Shown here one piece after another: positions 39,401 through 54,360 of a stretch of DNA of 64,000 bases. How positions within the stretch are numbered: position 1 is the stretch's first letter; each line of letters begins with the position of its first letter. Under the pieces are notes generated by a model. It saw only the letters and a program-made list of their open reading frames with translations, ran no database searches and was not told the DNA's origin. This DNA comes from Prunus persica (Eukaryota > Streptophyta > Magnoliopsida > Rosales > Rosaceae): contig NC_034015.1 of NCBI RefSeq assembly GCF_000346465.2, forward strand, positions 11,551,044 through 11,615,043. The letters run 5' to 3'. The position numbers and the translations under genes were made by a program.

Positions 39401-39766
39401 TCTTAATTGTTAAAGATCTCATTTTTTAATAGTTAATTGTTTTTTTTGGCACACATGACATACATTTTAGCAAAGCAATGGATCCCATTTTTTGTCACGT
39501 CAGTATTTTTAACAAATTATATGACAAACTTGAAGGTAAAGCATAAAGTAATACACAAAACATCGTTCATAGAGTCAATACAGTTATTTTCATAGAAAGA
39601 TGTTCCATTACTTAGGCATCCCTAAGCCATCAAACTTCACAAAGAAATTTTACAATTGACTTAACCGATTTAAGTTCTAGTATATTTCTTCATAAATTAA
39701 AGTTATTGGCCATATATAATACACCAGGAAACAATTCAAGAAAATTGGACTACGCTAGTAATGGTA
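36444..39766. other. Gene-poor intergenic region
   Basis: No complete gene or clear transposon. The segment at about 38160-38290 looks like a fragment of a dispersed repeat, but I cannot name it. Small open frames are not supported. Confidence 0.4.
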
Positions 39767-40457
39767 AGGTCATCTCCAGCCATGGTCATAGGCCTTATGT
39801 AACCCTCAAAATATGTAAAATTCATTTCCAGCCATGGTCATAGGCCTTATGTAACCCTCAAAATATGTAAAATTCATTTCCAGCCATGGTCATAGGTCTT
39901 ATGTAACCCTCAAAATATGTAACCCTTAAAGGTGCGTTGATGTCAATTAGCCGTTATTTTTTTTTTCATTTAATATTTTTAATGTATTTAAATTCGTTTT
40001 TATTTAAAAAATATATATATATATATATAATGGGTTTTGAAATGCATCAATTTTTTCAAAATAGCCGTTGTAGGCTTCTTCTTTATTTTTTTTAAATAAA
40101 AAAAGTTTTAAAAACCTCAAATATGTCTATAAATACCTCCAAATTTCTTCAAAAAATTCACACTCATTTCTTACAAATTTTATCACATTCTCTACTTATT
40201 CACAACTTTCCACACTCATTTCTCTAAAGAACCTAAATAGTACTTTAATTAATTTGAACAATACATAGTAATTGAATGTATGAGTGTTGTATCATAATTT
40301 TTCTCAAAATAATAAAACATGTAGAACCTTAAAATATAGCCCTACATGGCTGGAGATGAAATTTTTTAGCCCTATGCTATTTTTAAAAATAATAATATTT
40401 TAGAGGCCTAAATTGTAACCTTACATTTGCCCTATAGCCCATGACTAGAGATGACCT
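39767..40457. mobile_element. Nonautonomous TIR element with internal triplication
   Basis: The left end AGGTCATCTCCAGCCATGG and right end (reverse complement AGGTCATCTCTAGTCATGG) are inverted repeats of about 19 bases with two mismatches. The left half holds a 52-base tandem triplication. I could not find a convincing target duplication. Related sequence with similar words (CCATCTCCAACTATGGGGC) appears at 55760-57460. Confidence 0.7.
39774..39930. repeat. 52-base tandem repeat, three copies
   Basis: The unit containing CCAGCCATGGTCATAGGCC and TATGTAACCCTCAAAATATG recurs with period 52 (CATGGTCATA at 39781, 39833 and 39885), nearly identical between copies; it includes part of the element's own left TIR. 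Confidence 0.9.
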
Positions 40458-43127
40458 AAAAAGAGCATATTAGTGCATATCAAATTCAAAAAAAGAATCT
40501 AAATAAACATATAAATAAATAAACAACCATCGACGATTACTGCAATCGTAAAAGAGTAGATCCAATTCGAAAACTTTCTTGCATATAACATATAAGATAA
40601 AATCAAAAAACAATTTTTTTTATTTGACCCAAAATCCAACGGCAAGAAGATGAAAAATCAAAATCAAAGACATGAAGGAAAAAAAAAATACCGACAAAGA
40701 GCGCTGGTGCAGTGGTAGTGGTTGGGCGGCAGGAAGTTCTGATGCGTAGAGAGACCCAAGTGTGGTTATTAGGTACAAAGGGAAGACAACAGAGAAGAAG
40801 AAGAAGAAGAAGTCAGCGACAAAGGGCACTGAGCGTGCATTGAGCAACTGAGAGTTTAGATTTGGGCCTTAGACTAATTACGTTGTGAAACGAACTTAAA
40901 ATTAACTGAGTATACCTTATGATCTAAATACATCCTAATATTTAAATCAAAATGTAAAATTAATTAAGTACCTCCTATTTAACTATCAAAAATACACCTT
41001 AATACACTCTATCACACAATACCGAATACTTTTGAGAGCTGGCTGTGAATCAAACTTGTCCGCATTAATGTGGTTTGGAGAATATAATTTTAAAAGTTGT
41101 CAATTCTATAGGCGATTAATACGTATTAGTGGTCTTCATAGAATAATAGATTTTCTTTCTGGGGCATTTTATTTTGTTGTCTTTGGGGAATGATAAATGA
41201 GATCCTTACATTCGGAATTATTTCCTAATTTTTCCCTTGGTATGCCAATGAATTGCTGGGCTTACAATGCAGAAACATCATTATGATTCGTCCATTGGTG
41301 GTTGCCTTGCCTTGATGCATTACACTGCAGTTGTCCTGAAGATGTGGTCAAGCTAACAGCTGCCGATTTAGTTGATGTATTTCCTCATTCAATGAGGAGT
41401 ACCAAAAGCCAGGCGTCCCATCTGTTGTGCTTGAGATGAATTTAACTTTATTTTGTTCTTGCCTTGTGAATTGCTAATTGATCCGAGGGATTGATTTTAT
41501 TAGAATTGAATATGGTGAGTAAATTACATTTGTTATACAATTTAATATTTCTTTTTTTTTTTATTATTTTATATTAGGGTAAGTTAGTAATTCAATAAAT
41601 AGTTTGATAATAGAGTATACTCAGTTAATTTTAGGGTTCGTTTAATATCACCCAAATTTTATTGCAGCATAAAATTCAAATGAAATTTAAGTGTCACGAT
41701 TATGCAAATTGGTAGGGAAGTGCATTAAAAATTTTAAATTTATTTTAGAATTAAAAAAGATAATGGGTAGTTGTGTTCCATAAAAATAGGATCCATTATC
41801 TGCCTTTTCTTTTTCTTTTAATTTTTTTAAATATGAAAAAGTGTGAATTTACCATATTATCCTCATTTAATTAATAATTTGAATTCTTAATGTTTGCATT
41901 AACCAAGGGCATTTTCTGGTATTTTGAATGTTTCACCATTCTCTGCCTTTTGCTTTATATATATAGATAGATAGATATAACATTCATGTAAAATTATTAA
42001 AGGAACATTAGTTTTTTTTGGAAAGGAATATTGCCCTTTTAACTGAGCAGACATATTTTTTTTCTTCTAATAAGAACCTTTTTCTTTTTTATTATTTGGT
42101 TGAGGGAATGAACATGTCATTACCAAATAAAGATTACAAAAAGCCCAAAACAAAATGAAAGAAAGAAAAACAAGAGCTCATCAAAAAAAGAAGGAATTTT
42201 TGTGGACATGTTACCTTCAGTTTCAATATGTCACCTTAAAGAAAAATTTAAGAGAAATGCCACCTTAATTTTTCAAAATCCATGATTTGTCATCTGACTT
42301 TAACACCATCCAATTTCCATATTAAAAATGAAAAAATTATTATAAATTTTTTTTTATACATGGTAGAGAGAGAGAATAGGGGGGAGGAGGTATCATGTGT
42401 GATGTGTTTTGGGGCGGGTGGGTTTAGGATGGGGGAAAAAGGGAGAGAGATGTCTCTTTTTTCTCTATTCTTTTTCTTGAAAATAGAAAGACTAAAATAC
42501 CTTTAAAATGTGTTTTGGGGGGCATGTCATTACCAAATAAAGATTACAAAAAGGCCCAATACAAAATCAGAGAAAGAAAAACAAGAGCACAACATAATAA
42601 ATAAATTAAAAGTGAAATTCAAAACAAAGCCCTCTCTCCTCCCCACCCACCTAGCCAACCCCATCACGACCTTAACCACCCCTGCCCTAATGCGCTCCCT
42701 GCCACCCCTTCCCCTAACTTTAGTATTGGGCAAATGAGAAGGGACACCGGATAATTTATTTAATATTTAATTAATTGCACAAACCCTCTTTTCATTTTTA
42801 ATATTGCTTTTCTTCTTTTTTGGGGTTTTCATTGTTTGATTCACACATGTATGTTTATAGATACGAATGCACAAGTTGTGTCTCTGTCTCCTAAGATCTT
42901 ACTGGAATTAGACCGGTACATATGCGAGATCTGTAACCAAGGATTTTAGAGCGATTAGAACTTTCAGATGCATATGAGAAGGCACAAGGTGCCATGAAAA
43001 TTACTAAAGACCGAAATTGGTCAAGATCATGTCATCAAGAAGAGGTGTTTGGGTGCCTGGAACCCAGCTATCTGCACCATGACCTATGCCACGCCCTAGC
43101 AATCTTGTTGGGATTAAGATGCACTTC
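40458..43127. other. Gene-poor intergenic region
   Basis: No gene recognised. It contains a local near-repeat: ATGTCATTACCAAATAAAGATTACAAAAAG at about 42113-42142 recurs at 42525-42554, with similar following sequence, suggesting a small tandem or LTR-like duplication of about 410 bases. Confidence 0.4.
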
Positions 43128-43539
43128 ATGAAGGAAGTTGAGGTTCCACCCGAAACTAATTGGCAATAGGGAAAGTAGCCTAACACCTTATAAGCCCTTC
43201 AAAGGTTTGTTAGTTTTCCAATGTGAGATATTTTCACCTTCACATTCCCACATGCCCCGCACATGTGGTAAATTTTCAAGTCTACCAGGTGGACAACATA
43301 AATTGGGTGACGTGGAGCACATGTGGCCATTAGGTTTTCACATGAAGGCAAACCTAGCCCTAATACCATGAAAGAAGTTAAGGTTCCACTCTAAACCCAA
43401 CTGGCAATGGAGGGAGTAGCCTAACTACTTATAAATCCAGGCTAGATCCCTTAACCTTTCAATGTGGGACAAACACTCTCAATACACGTACTCCCACATC
43501 ACCTAATATGTATCCTTTATGTTTTCTCAAAGGATGAGC
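43128..43539. repeat. Degenerate LTR-like repeat sequence next to the copia element
   Basis: Two diverged tandem segments (about 43128-43370 and 43371-43500) share GAAGTTRAGGTTCCAC, AACTGGCAATRG, GTAGCCTAAC and TTATAA words and a CAATGTGRGA..CTCCCACAT region, like LTR edges of plant retrotransposons. They may be a separate LTR remnant that the copia element has been joined to. Confidence 0.5.
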
Positions 43540-44061
43540 TAGGTCCCTTAACTTTCCCAGAGAGCTCTAGTGCTCGAGATGTGAAGAAGCGATCAATCGA
43601 TAAGGCCCAACAATCGATCGCATTGGTGACTTACTCATCTGCATGTTTTGGTCCAAACATGTGTTTTTAGACAAGTTCTTGGTAGTATGACTAGGATTGA
43701 ATTTCCTATTCCTTGTAACATTGTACTAAAGTCTTTTAGCCTATAAATATGCATTTTAGTGCTAGGGTTTCTCTTACGAGTGAAAGAGAGAAAACAATGG
43801 CATTAAATTGGGTTTGAGGAGAGTAAGAAAAAAGAGAGCTAGGGTTTGTGAGAAAGCAAAATGGATTATTTCATACTAGTGAATTTCTCTGGTAGATCAC
43901 CAAGAGGACATAGACACAACGTCGAGCCTTTATAAATTTCTCATGTTCTTTATGTGTGTGTTTACTTTGCAGTTGTTATGTCCTTTATTCTTGTGTGGCT
44001 TGTGTGTGTGGTAGTTGCGTAGTTTATCAACGACGAGATCTCTGAGTGTTTTCGCATAACA
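43540..44061 (+). repeat. 5' LTR of the copia element (truncated)
   Basis: Aligns by eye with the second part of the 3' LTR: TTGACTAGGATTGAATTTC-like segment, TATAAATATGCATTTT, ACTAGTGAATTTCTC, GAGTGTTTTCGCA and the terminal AACA. The first ~80 bases, including the TGTTGG start, are missing or unrecognisable; the left limit is approximate. Confidence 0.75.
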
Positions 44062-44063
44062 AG

Positions 44064-44076
44064 TGGTATTAGAGCC
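44064..44076 (+). promoter_or_regulatory. Primer-binding site of the copia element
   Basis: TGGTATTAGAGCC, two bases after the 5' LTR. It is complementary to the 3' end of initiator tRNA-Met with one mismatch (T for C), as common in copia elements. Confidence 0.85.
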
Positions 44077-44204
44077 GTGGTTGCGGTGGACATTAATTTA
44101 TGCCCAAGTGCTCTTACAACTTTAAAAGCGGCAGTATGTTGACGATGACATGCGACATGAAAACGTGAGGAGAAAGCTCCCATACGAAGACACCACAAGC
44201 AACG

Positions 44205-47200
44205 AGTGTCAAAATTGAGTTGAAGTTGTTCACCGGCAAGGAGAACTTCATACTTTGGCAAATGAGAATGAAGTACGTCCTTGAGCAACATGGTCTCAGC
44301 GTAGTTTTGGCATTTAACGAAAAGAAGCCAGAAACGATGACTGAAGCAGAGTAAGCAGACCTGGATGAGCTTGCTAAGAGGTCCATCAAAAGGTATCTCA
44401 CAGACGGCGTGCTGTGTAATACGATGAAAAACACTGCGAAATATATATGGGAGAAAATCGAAGAGATGTTTGCAATGTTTTCTTAAAGGATGAGCATCTT
44501 ACTCTACGTATAAAGAAGGGAGCAAACATGATGGAGCATCTTAGCACCTTTAATAGGTGTATTGCAAACTTGCAAATGATGGATGAGGTTTATAAGTAGG
44601 AAGATAAGGTCATGATGTTGTTGACATCCTTGCCTCCGTCTTATAAACACTTCCGTACAATGCTCATGTTTGGCAAGGGAACTTTGAAGTTTGAAGACGT
44701 GGGGCAAGACGTCCTAGCGCATCACAAGATGGTTCAATGTTTGGGAGAATGCTTTCAAAATGAAGGTCTTGTGGCAAAAGCCGGAAAGAGTGATCGATCA
44801 AGCAAGCGTGAAAGCAAGAAAAGCAACAAGGGAAGATTAAAATCTAGGGTAAAAGACGGTTGCTTTGAGTATGGGTCATAAGATTATTTGAAGACGTATT
44901 GCCCTACATGGTAATAGAAAAGAAACAAAGGGAATAAGTTGAATGACTCAATCGGGGTCACAGAAGATAGCAACAATGAGCTTTTACTTGTTGATAGCAT
45001 TGTTAATACTGATGTACTTGCTATTTATTCTAGGGTTTCATCTTTGACAGGATTTTGGATTTTGGGTGCTCATATCATATGTGTTCAAAAAAATATTGGT
45101 TTGACACGTATGAGAATAGGGGGACTACTTAATATGTAGAGTCGAAGGAACGGGTACTATCTAGGAGAAGATGTATGACGTTATTATTAGGACATTGGGT
45201 ATGGTTAGGTACATACCAAAGTTGAAGAAGAATCTCATCTCACTTAGTACTTTTGACAAGAATGGCTACTCCTACAAGGCCATGGGTGGGAATCTCATAA
45301 TCTCAAAGGGTTCACTTGTGATTATAAAGGGGGAGATTAAACTTAACTACATGTATCGACTATGTGGTACAACGGTGACTGGTGGAGCAATTATATCTTC
45401 TAAGAATGACTTAGAGGATGAGACTCAACTTTGGCATTTGAGGCTAGGGCATATAAGTGAGCAAACAATGTAAAAGTTGAGAAAACGAAAGTTTTTGAAG
45501 GGAGTGAACAGTTGCAAACTTGAGTTCTTCAAGTATTGTACCATGGGCAAGTAGTCGAAGGTGATATTCAAGTAGCAAGACGAAGAGAATAGGAGCACGG
45601 GAATGATTGATTATATTTTCTCAGATGTGTGGGGGCCAGCACTGGTCAAATCATTAGGTGGATAATTTTTCTATAAAGGTATGGATCTACGTTATGAAAA
45701 AAGTGGAAGATGGAGGTAGAGAACCTTACATGAAGGAAGAGAAAGATCCTAAGGAGTGACAACGGGGGTGAATATAAAGATATCAAATTCCTTAAGTTTT
45801 GTAAGAATGAGGGTATCAAGAAGCATTTCACTGTGAAGAAGAAGCCCCAACAAAATGGAGCCGCAGAGAAGATGAACTAAACTTCTATGGAGTGTGAGAG
45901 CTGCATAAGGATTTATGCAAACTTGTGAGAGACATTTTGGGGGGAGGTTGTTAAGCACGCTTCATATTTGGTTTACCGCTCACCATTAAGATATCTTGAT
46001 TTCAAGTGTGCAGAAGAGGTATGATCTAATAAATTAGTTGATTTTACTAATCTTATAGTTTTTGGATGCAGTGCCTATACTCTCATACGTAGTGATGAGA
46101 AAACCAAGTTGAAACCAAAGTATCTTGAATGCATATTCCTCGGCTTTAACAGTGGTGTAAATGATTTCAAGTTGGGATCCAGTAAACCGAAAGAGAATAC
46201 TCAGCAAGGATGTAGGATGAGAATACTATACCTATGAATAATATCAAGAAATCTGAGGCAGTGGAGGATATTATTGGAATAAAAACAACCGTCAATATTT
46301 CACCAAGAAGAGTGCTCTGGAAGATTTCATAAGTGCAGCTAATTGAATATGTCCATAAGGTGGTGGAGTCTGACATTGAGGTGGAGGATTTTAGGCAAGA
46401 ACAACAAACTCAAGAAGAAGAAGAAGAAAAAAAAAAAAAAAAAGGGATCCAACCATGTTCAAGAAGTAATTGAGAGTACGAAGTGGGAAAGTTGGATGAG
46501 TGCTATGATGGATGAGATGGAATTTCTACATCGGAATTTTGTTTGGTAGTTGGTTCCTAAACCCAAAGATCAGAAGGTGATTGGCTATAAATGAGTGTTT
46601 AGGAAGAAGGAATGTATACATGAGACAAAGTCTACTAGATTCAAAGCTCGTTTAATGGCCAATGGATACCTACAAAAAGAGGGAGTTGATTATGATGAGA
46701 TTTTCTCCCCGATTGTGAAGCATACTTCTATACAGTTATTGCTCTTCATAGTGGCATAATGGGACATGAAGGTGGAGCAAATGGACGTGAAGACGACGTT
46801 CTTCCATGGAGACTTAGAAGAAGACAACTACATGAGTTAACCTCAAGGGTTCGTTGAAGCAAGTAAGGAAATCTAGTTTGTAGGTTGAAGAAGTCATTGT
46901 ATGGGCTAAAGCAATCTCCAAGGTTGTGGTACAAGTGTTTTGACAGCTATATGCTATGAATTGGGTACAGAAGATATGAATCGAATTGTTGTGTATACAC
47001 TTATGTGTTCAAGGATGAGAAGATCATCATCTTGCTACTGTATGTGGATGATATGCTAATTGCGTGTCAAGACATGTCAAAGGTCAAAGAGTTGAAGACT
47101 TTGCTTGGGAGGGAGTTTGACATGATCTTGGTCCTGCACGAAAGATCCAATGAATGGGGATAATGAGAGACCGAGAAGTGGGTAAATTATGGATGTCACA

Positions 47201-48061
47201 AGATAAGTACATTATTAAAATACATAATGTTGGAGTGCAAACATGTGTTTACTCCTTTGACGGAGCACTTTAAATTCAGTTCCTAAGAGTGTCTTTCTAG
47301 TGATAAAGAGAAAGATGAGATGAGTAAAATTCCATATGCAAGCGTGGTAGGGTATCTCATATACGCTATGGTTTGCACACGCCCAGACTTACCTCAAGCG
47401 ATTAGTATGGTTTCCAGGTAAATGGAGAATCTGGGAAAACAACATTGGAATGCGGTGACATGGATTCTCCGGTACTTGAAGAGCACCAAGAAGTTTAGGA
47501 TCTTCTTGTAAAGGCAACAAGGAAATGCATGTGTCGGGTTATGCATGAGACTTAGACAGGAGGAGATCTACTACTGGGTATGTTTTCACTTATGGTGGAG
47601 GAATGACTAGTTAGAGAGTGGTACTACAATCAATTTGTGCCTTGTTTACTACCAAAGCGGGGTATATGGTGCTAACGAAGGCTTCTAAGGAAGAAATATG
47701 GCTGTGTAGATTGGCGAATAAGTTTGGTATAAACCAAGACTTGGTGATGATTATGAGTGACACTCAAAGGGCCATATGTTTAGTCAAGAACTAAGTGTTT
47801 CATGGGAGGTCTAAGCATATAAAGGTAAGATACCACTGGATAAAGGATTGGTTAAATGAAAGAGTCACTGTGATTGAGAAGCTTCATATAGAGGAGAATG
47901 TTTTGGATTGCTTGACAAAGCAAGTTATAGCTGATGTATTCAGGCATTGTTTGAGCTTACTCAATCTTGTTGCAACTAGAGCTATTGGGGATTACTTGAA
48001 CGGTTTCCAAGAGGTTGAAGATGTTGTAGGGTTCAATTATTTTCACAAGGTGTTTAAGGTT
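44205..48061 (+). pseudogene. Copia gag-pol remnant
   Basis: Fragments in order: gag near 44215 (LFTGKENFILWQMRMKYVL) and 44612-44880; protease trace near 45045 (FWILGAH); GAG-pre-integrase near 45428 (LWHLRLGHISEQTM); integrase traces near 45608 (YIFSDVWGPA) and 45856 (NGAAEK); RT near 46630 ([25 protein letters not shown]) and 47035 (LLYVDDMLIACQD); RNase H near 47568 (STTGYVFTYGG) and 47810 (HIKVRYHWI). Stops and shifts separate almost every block. Confidence 0.87.
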
Positions 48062-48076
48062 CGCCAAGGTAGAGAT

Positions 48077-48678
48077 TGTTGGAGTTCTAGCTCACCTTAA
48101 GGATACAAAGGAATAAGGAAGAAGTACTCCAAAGTTGAAACAATCGATCACCAATCATGGGCGATCGATCACTTTTGCATAGAGAGCTCCAGTGCATGAG
48201 GCGTGAATAAACAATTGATCGTTCAATCCATCGGTGATTTGTTTCTCAGTGTGTTTTTTGACAAGTCCTTGGCTTTTTTTTGACTAGGATTGAATTTCTG
48301 ATTCCTTTTAACATTGTACTAAAGTCCTATGATCTATAAATATGCATTTTTAATGCTATGGTTTTCTCTAATGAGTGCAAGAGGGAAAACAAGGGCATCA
48401 AATTGGGTTTGAGCTAAGGTGAGATAAAAGGGAGCTATGGTTTGTGAGAGAACAAAAGAGGTTCTTCACTGTAACCGAAGGGGTTCTTTTATACTAGTGA
48501 ATTTCTCGGATGGATCACCAAGAGAATGTAGGCACAACATTGAGCCTCTATAAATTTCTCATATTCTTTGTATTTGTGTTTACTTTCGATTGTTGTGTAC
48601 TTTATTCTTGCATAGCTTGTGTGTGCGGTAGTTGCATAGTCCATCAACAAGAAGGTCTTGGAGTGTTTTCGCACAACA
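48077..48678 (+). repeat. 3' LTR of the copia element
   Basis: 602 bases starting TGTTGGAG and ending CACAACA (TGTTG...CAACA inverted ends). It is preceded by a purine-rich tract (AAGGTAGAGA, 48066-48075) at the usual polypurine-tract position. Confidence 0.85.
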
Positions 48679-49597
48679 TTTCTTTCTCTATTGTGTTTAT
48701 ATTGTTTCACACTTGTTATTTTGTGGAGATCAAGGACCCAATTTCTTAACATAAAATCCCTGATTTAGCAACCAAAAGCACATGTACTCAAACATGCAAT
48801 ATTACAGATCCATCGTGCAACAGGATAAAGGACATATTCATATTGAAAGCTAAAGCTAAATAGAAATAAAACAACCTAAAGATAAAATAAACTAAAGCAA
48901 ACTCTTAAAAGAGTTCATGAAAATTATTAAACTTAAATAAACTATATTAGCATTGACATTAAGACATACACAATTATGCAAGCAACATTAGTTTTCTTTT
49001 GAAGAAAAATATTGTCCTTTTAATAGAGCAAACATTTTCTCAAATAAGCACCGGAACATTTTCTTTTGAATTTTTAATAAATTCATGGAAAAATGACACA
49101 CTAATATCTTGTTCTAAGTTCATTTTAACATAAAAAAAACTAGATGTCTTAGTATAAGTAGCAAATATTTCGATCGGGGCTCAACATTCATTTCTTTTAG
49201 TTTTTATTTTCATTTATTAGTTTTTTATCTAGAGAAATTACATTGATCATTTAGCCATAAACGACAGCTGACCACAAGGACTAATACAAGCACATGAGGG
49301 ATACCTCAACAACATCTAGACAATAAGGTATGCCTCCAACCACATCCACAAACGGCCAAAGCACCATCACCACATAAAGCGAAGAAATTTGGATAAACCA
49401 AGCAGATCAACAATATAAACTAAAATTAAAACTAAACTCACACAAGAAAGGACTACCAACTCATAATGAGTTGTTGCAACTTATTTCGACTCATAATGAG
49501 GTGTTGCAACTTATTCCGCCTCAGAAAGAGTCAAACATAAAGTTAACACATGAAATATAACTCACACAACTACTGTACTTTATCCATAATTTCAGAT
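48679..49597. other. Intergenic, 3' flank of beta-glucosidase copy B
   Basis: Right flank of the copia insertion followed by sequence resembling 30900-31040. A local duplication is seen in CTCATAATGAG.TGTTGCAACTTATT.CG (49459 and 49491). No gene. Confidence 0.5.
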
Positions 49598-52913
<3,316 letters not shown>

Positions 52914-52983
52914 AACTAAGTCTAAGTGGAGAGGGTTTTTGGTGCTCTTCCTGGTATACTGCTGCTGCATGGAGTTTATATAG

Positions 52984-54360
52984 AGCCTAAAGGGAGGGGG
53001 TACATAAAATATTTGATTTCTATCTTGATTAGAAACGAGTCTGAGATCTTTGAATATTTAGAAGGAAAGCAAATTTGCAAACAAAAAGTCGTTACTTGAC
53101 GCTAGATATAGACTGGTTCACGCAGTAGCATCAAAAAAAGTTTGGCCGCACTAGTTGTTTAAAAGGACAAAAGTACATGCTATGTTTTTATGTGTGGTTC
53201 AAATCAATGCGTTAATTTTGTTAGTGGTAAGAGAGGCTAGATTTTATGGATTAGATTACAGATGATATATTTTTAAAATAAATAAAGGCAAATTGATTAT
53301 TTTTTAGGGAGCCGATTTGGATTGAATTCAATGTTTTATTTTTTACCTACAAAGTAAAATATATTTTTTCGTAAGTGTATGTGAAAGATTTTAAAATATA
53401 TATTTTTTCTTAAAAAATATATATATAATCCAAATCGGTAAAAAAATATTTTAGTTTGTAGGTAAAAAATATATATATGTATATTTATACAAGCAATGGT
53501 CTAAAATGATATAGTTAGGTAAACTGACTTATTTAGGTACTGAAAATTTTAGATAGGGGAAATTCTACTAAGGTATCTGGAAACTAAAATGTACTTTCAT
53601 TAGGTACATTAGAGTTCTATGTGGGTAGATTAACATCAAAATTAAGCATGCTAAAATTCTACTTAAGTTAGGTACATTTATAATATAGTTAGGTATACAC
53701 TATGGGTGAAGCAGTCCATAGCTAGCGTCACGTTTATGGGTTTATTAAGATTCTACTATGGATTCTTATGTGTGGTCTACCTTCTCTACGCTTTCCTTGA
53801 TAGCTGCAGTTTATAGGTTTGGGTTTATGGCATGGTGCTAATATACCAGTTGCACAATCACCCATGACTCAAGTGTAGTGAGATTCTAATAAATATTTTG
53901 AAATTCTCAACTCAGTCAACACAAAGCAAGCCGACCATATCTAACTAAGTTCCATAGAGTTTAGATAAATATAATTATACTAAGTATTTAGGGAGCTGAT
54001 TTCCCCACTCCCATTTTCTCTACTTACACTCCCTTTCGTTTTTTTCTTTTTCTTCATACTTAATTTTAAAAAGTATTTAAAAGTAAAAGGAAGTGTAAGT
54101 GGAGAAAAATAGAGTGGAGAAATCATATCCCAGTATCTAAAGTGCACTTTCAATTTAGGTGCACTATAGTTCCTTTTTATTTTATTTTTTATTTTATATA
54201 ATATCAATGGGGGAATTCCACTTGGGATTTATTTTAACAATGGAAAGAAGTACGGCTAGACCAATAACTAACTAGTACGTACATTAAAATCCTAATTTAT
54301 TGAATTAGGATTCTACTTAGATACGTTAATAAAATAGTTAGGTCATTTCCTGTCATAGGG
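52984..54360. other. Intergenic, AT-rich
   Basis: No gene. Short inverted segments near 53330-53470 (TTTTACCTACAAA.TAAAATAT and its complement) could form a hairpin or be a small MITE. Repeated TTAGGTACA-like words occur at 53520-53700. Confidence 0.4.

Larger units (their letters stand above)
43540..48678 (+). mobile_element. Degenerate Ty1/copia retrotransposon, 5' LTR truncated
   Basis: Partial 5' LTR (to 44061), initiator tRNA-Met-like primer-binding site (44064-44076), a decayed internal region and a full 3' LTR (48077-48678). Domain order gag, protease, integrase, RT, RNase H is that of copia. Many stop codons and frameshifts interrupt the polyprotein, so this copy is non-functional. 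It lies between the two beta-glucosidase copies. Confidence 0.88.

Noticed and set aside
44612..45473. Frames in the copia interior as possible independent genes
   Set aside because: They match gag and GAG-pre-integrase blocks of a stop-ridden polyprotein and are remnants, not separate genes.
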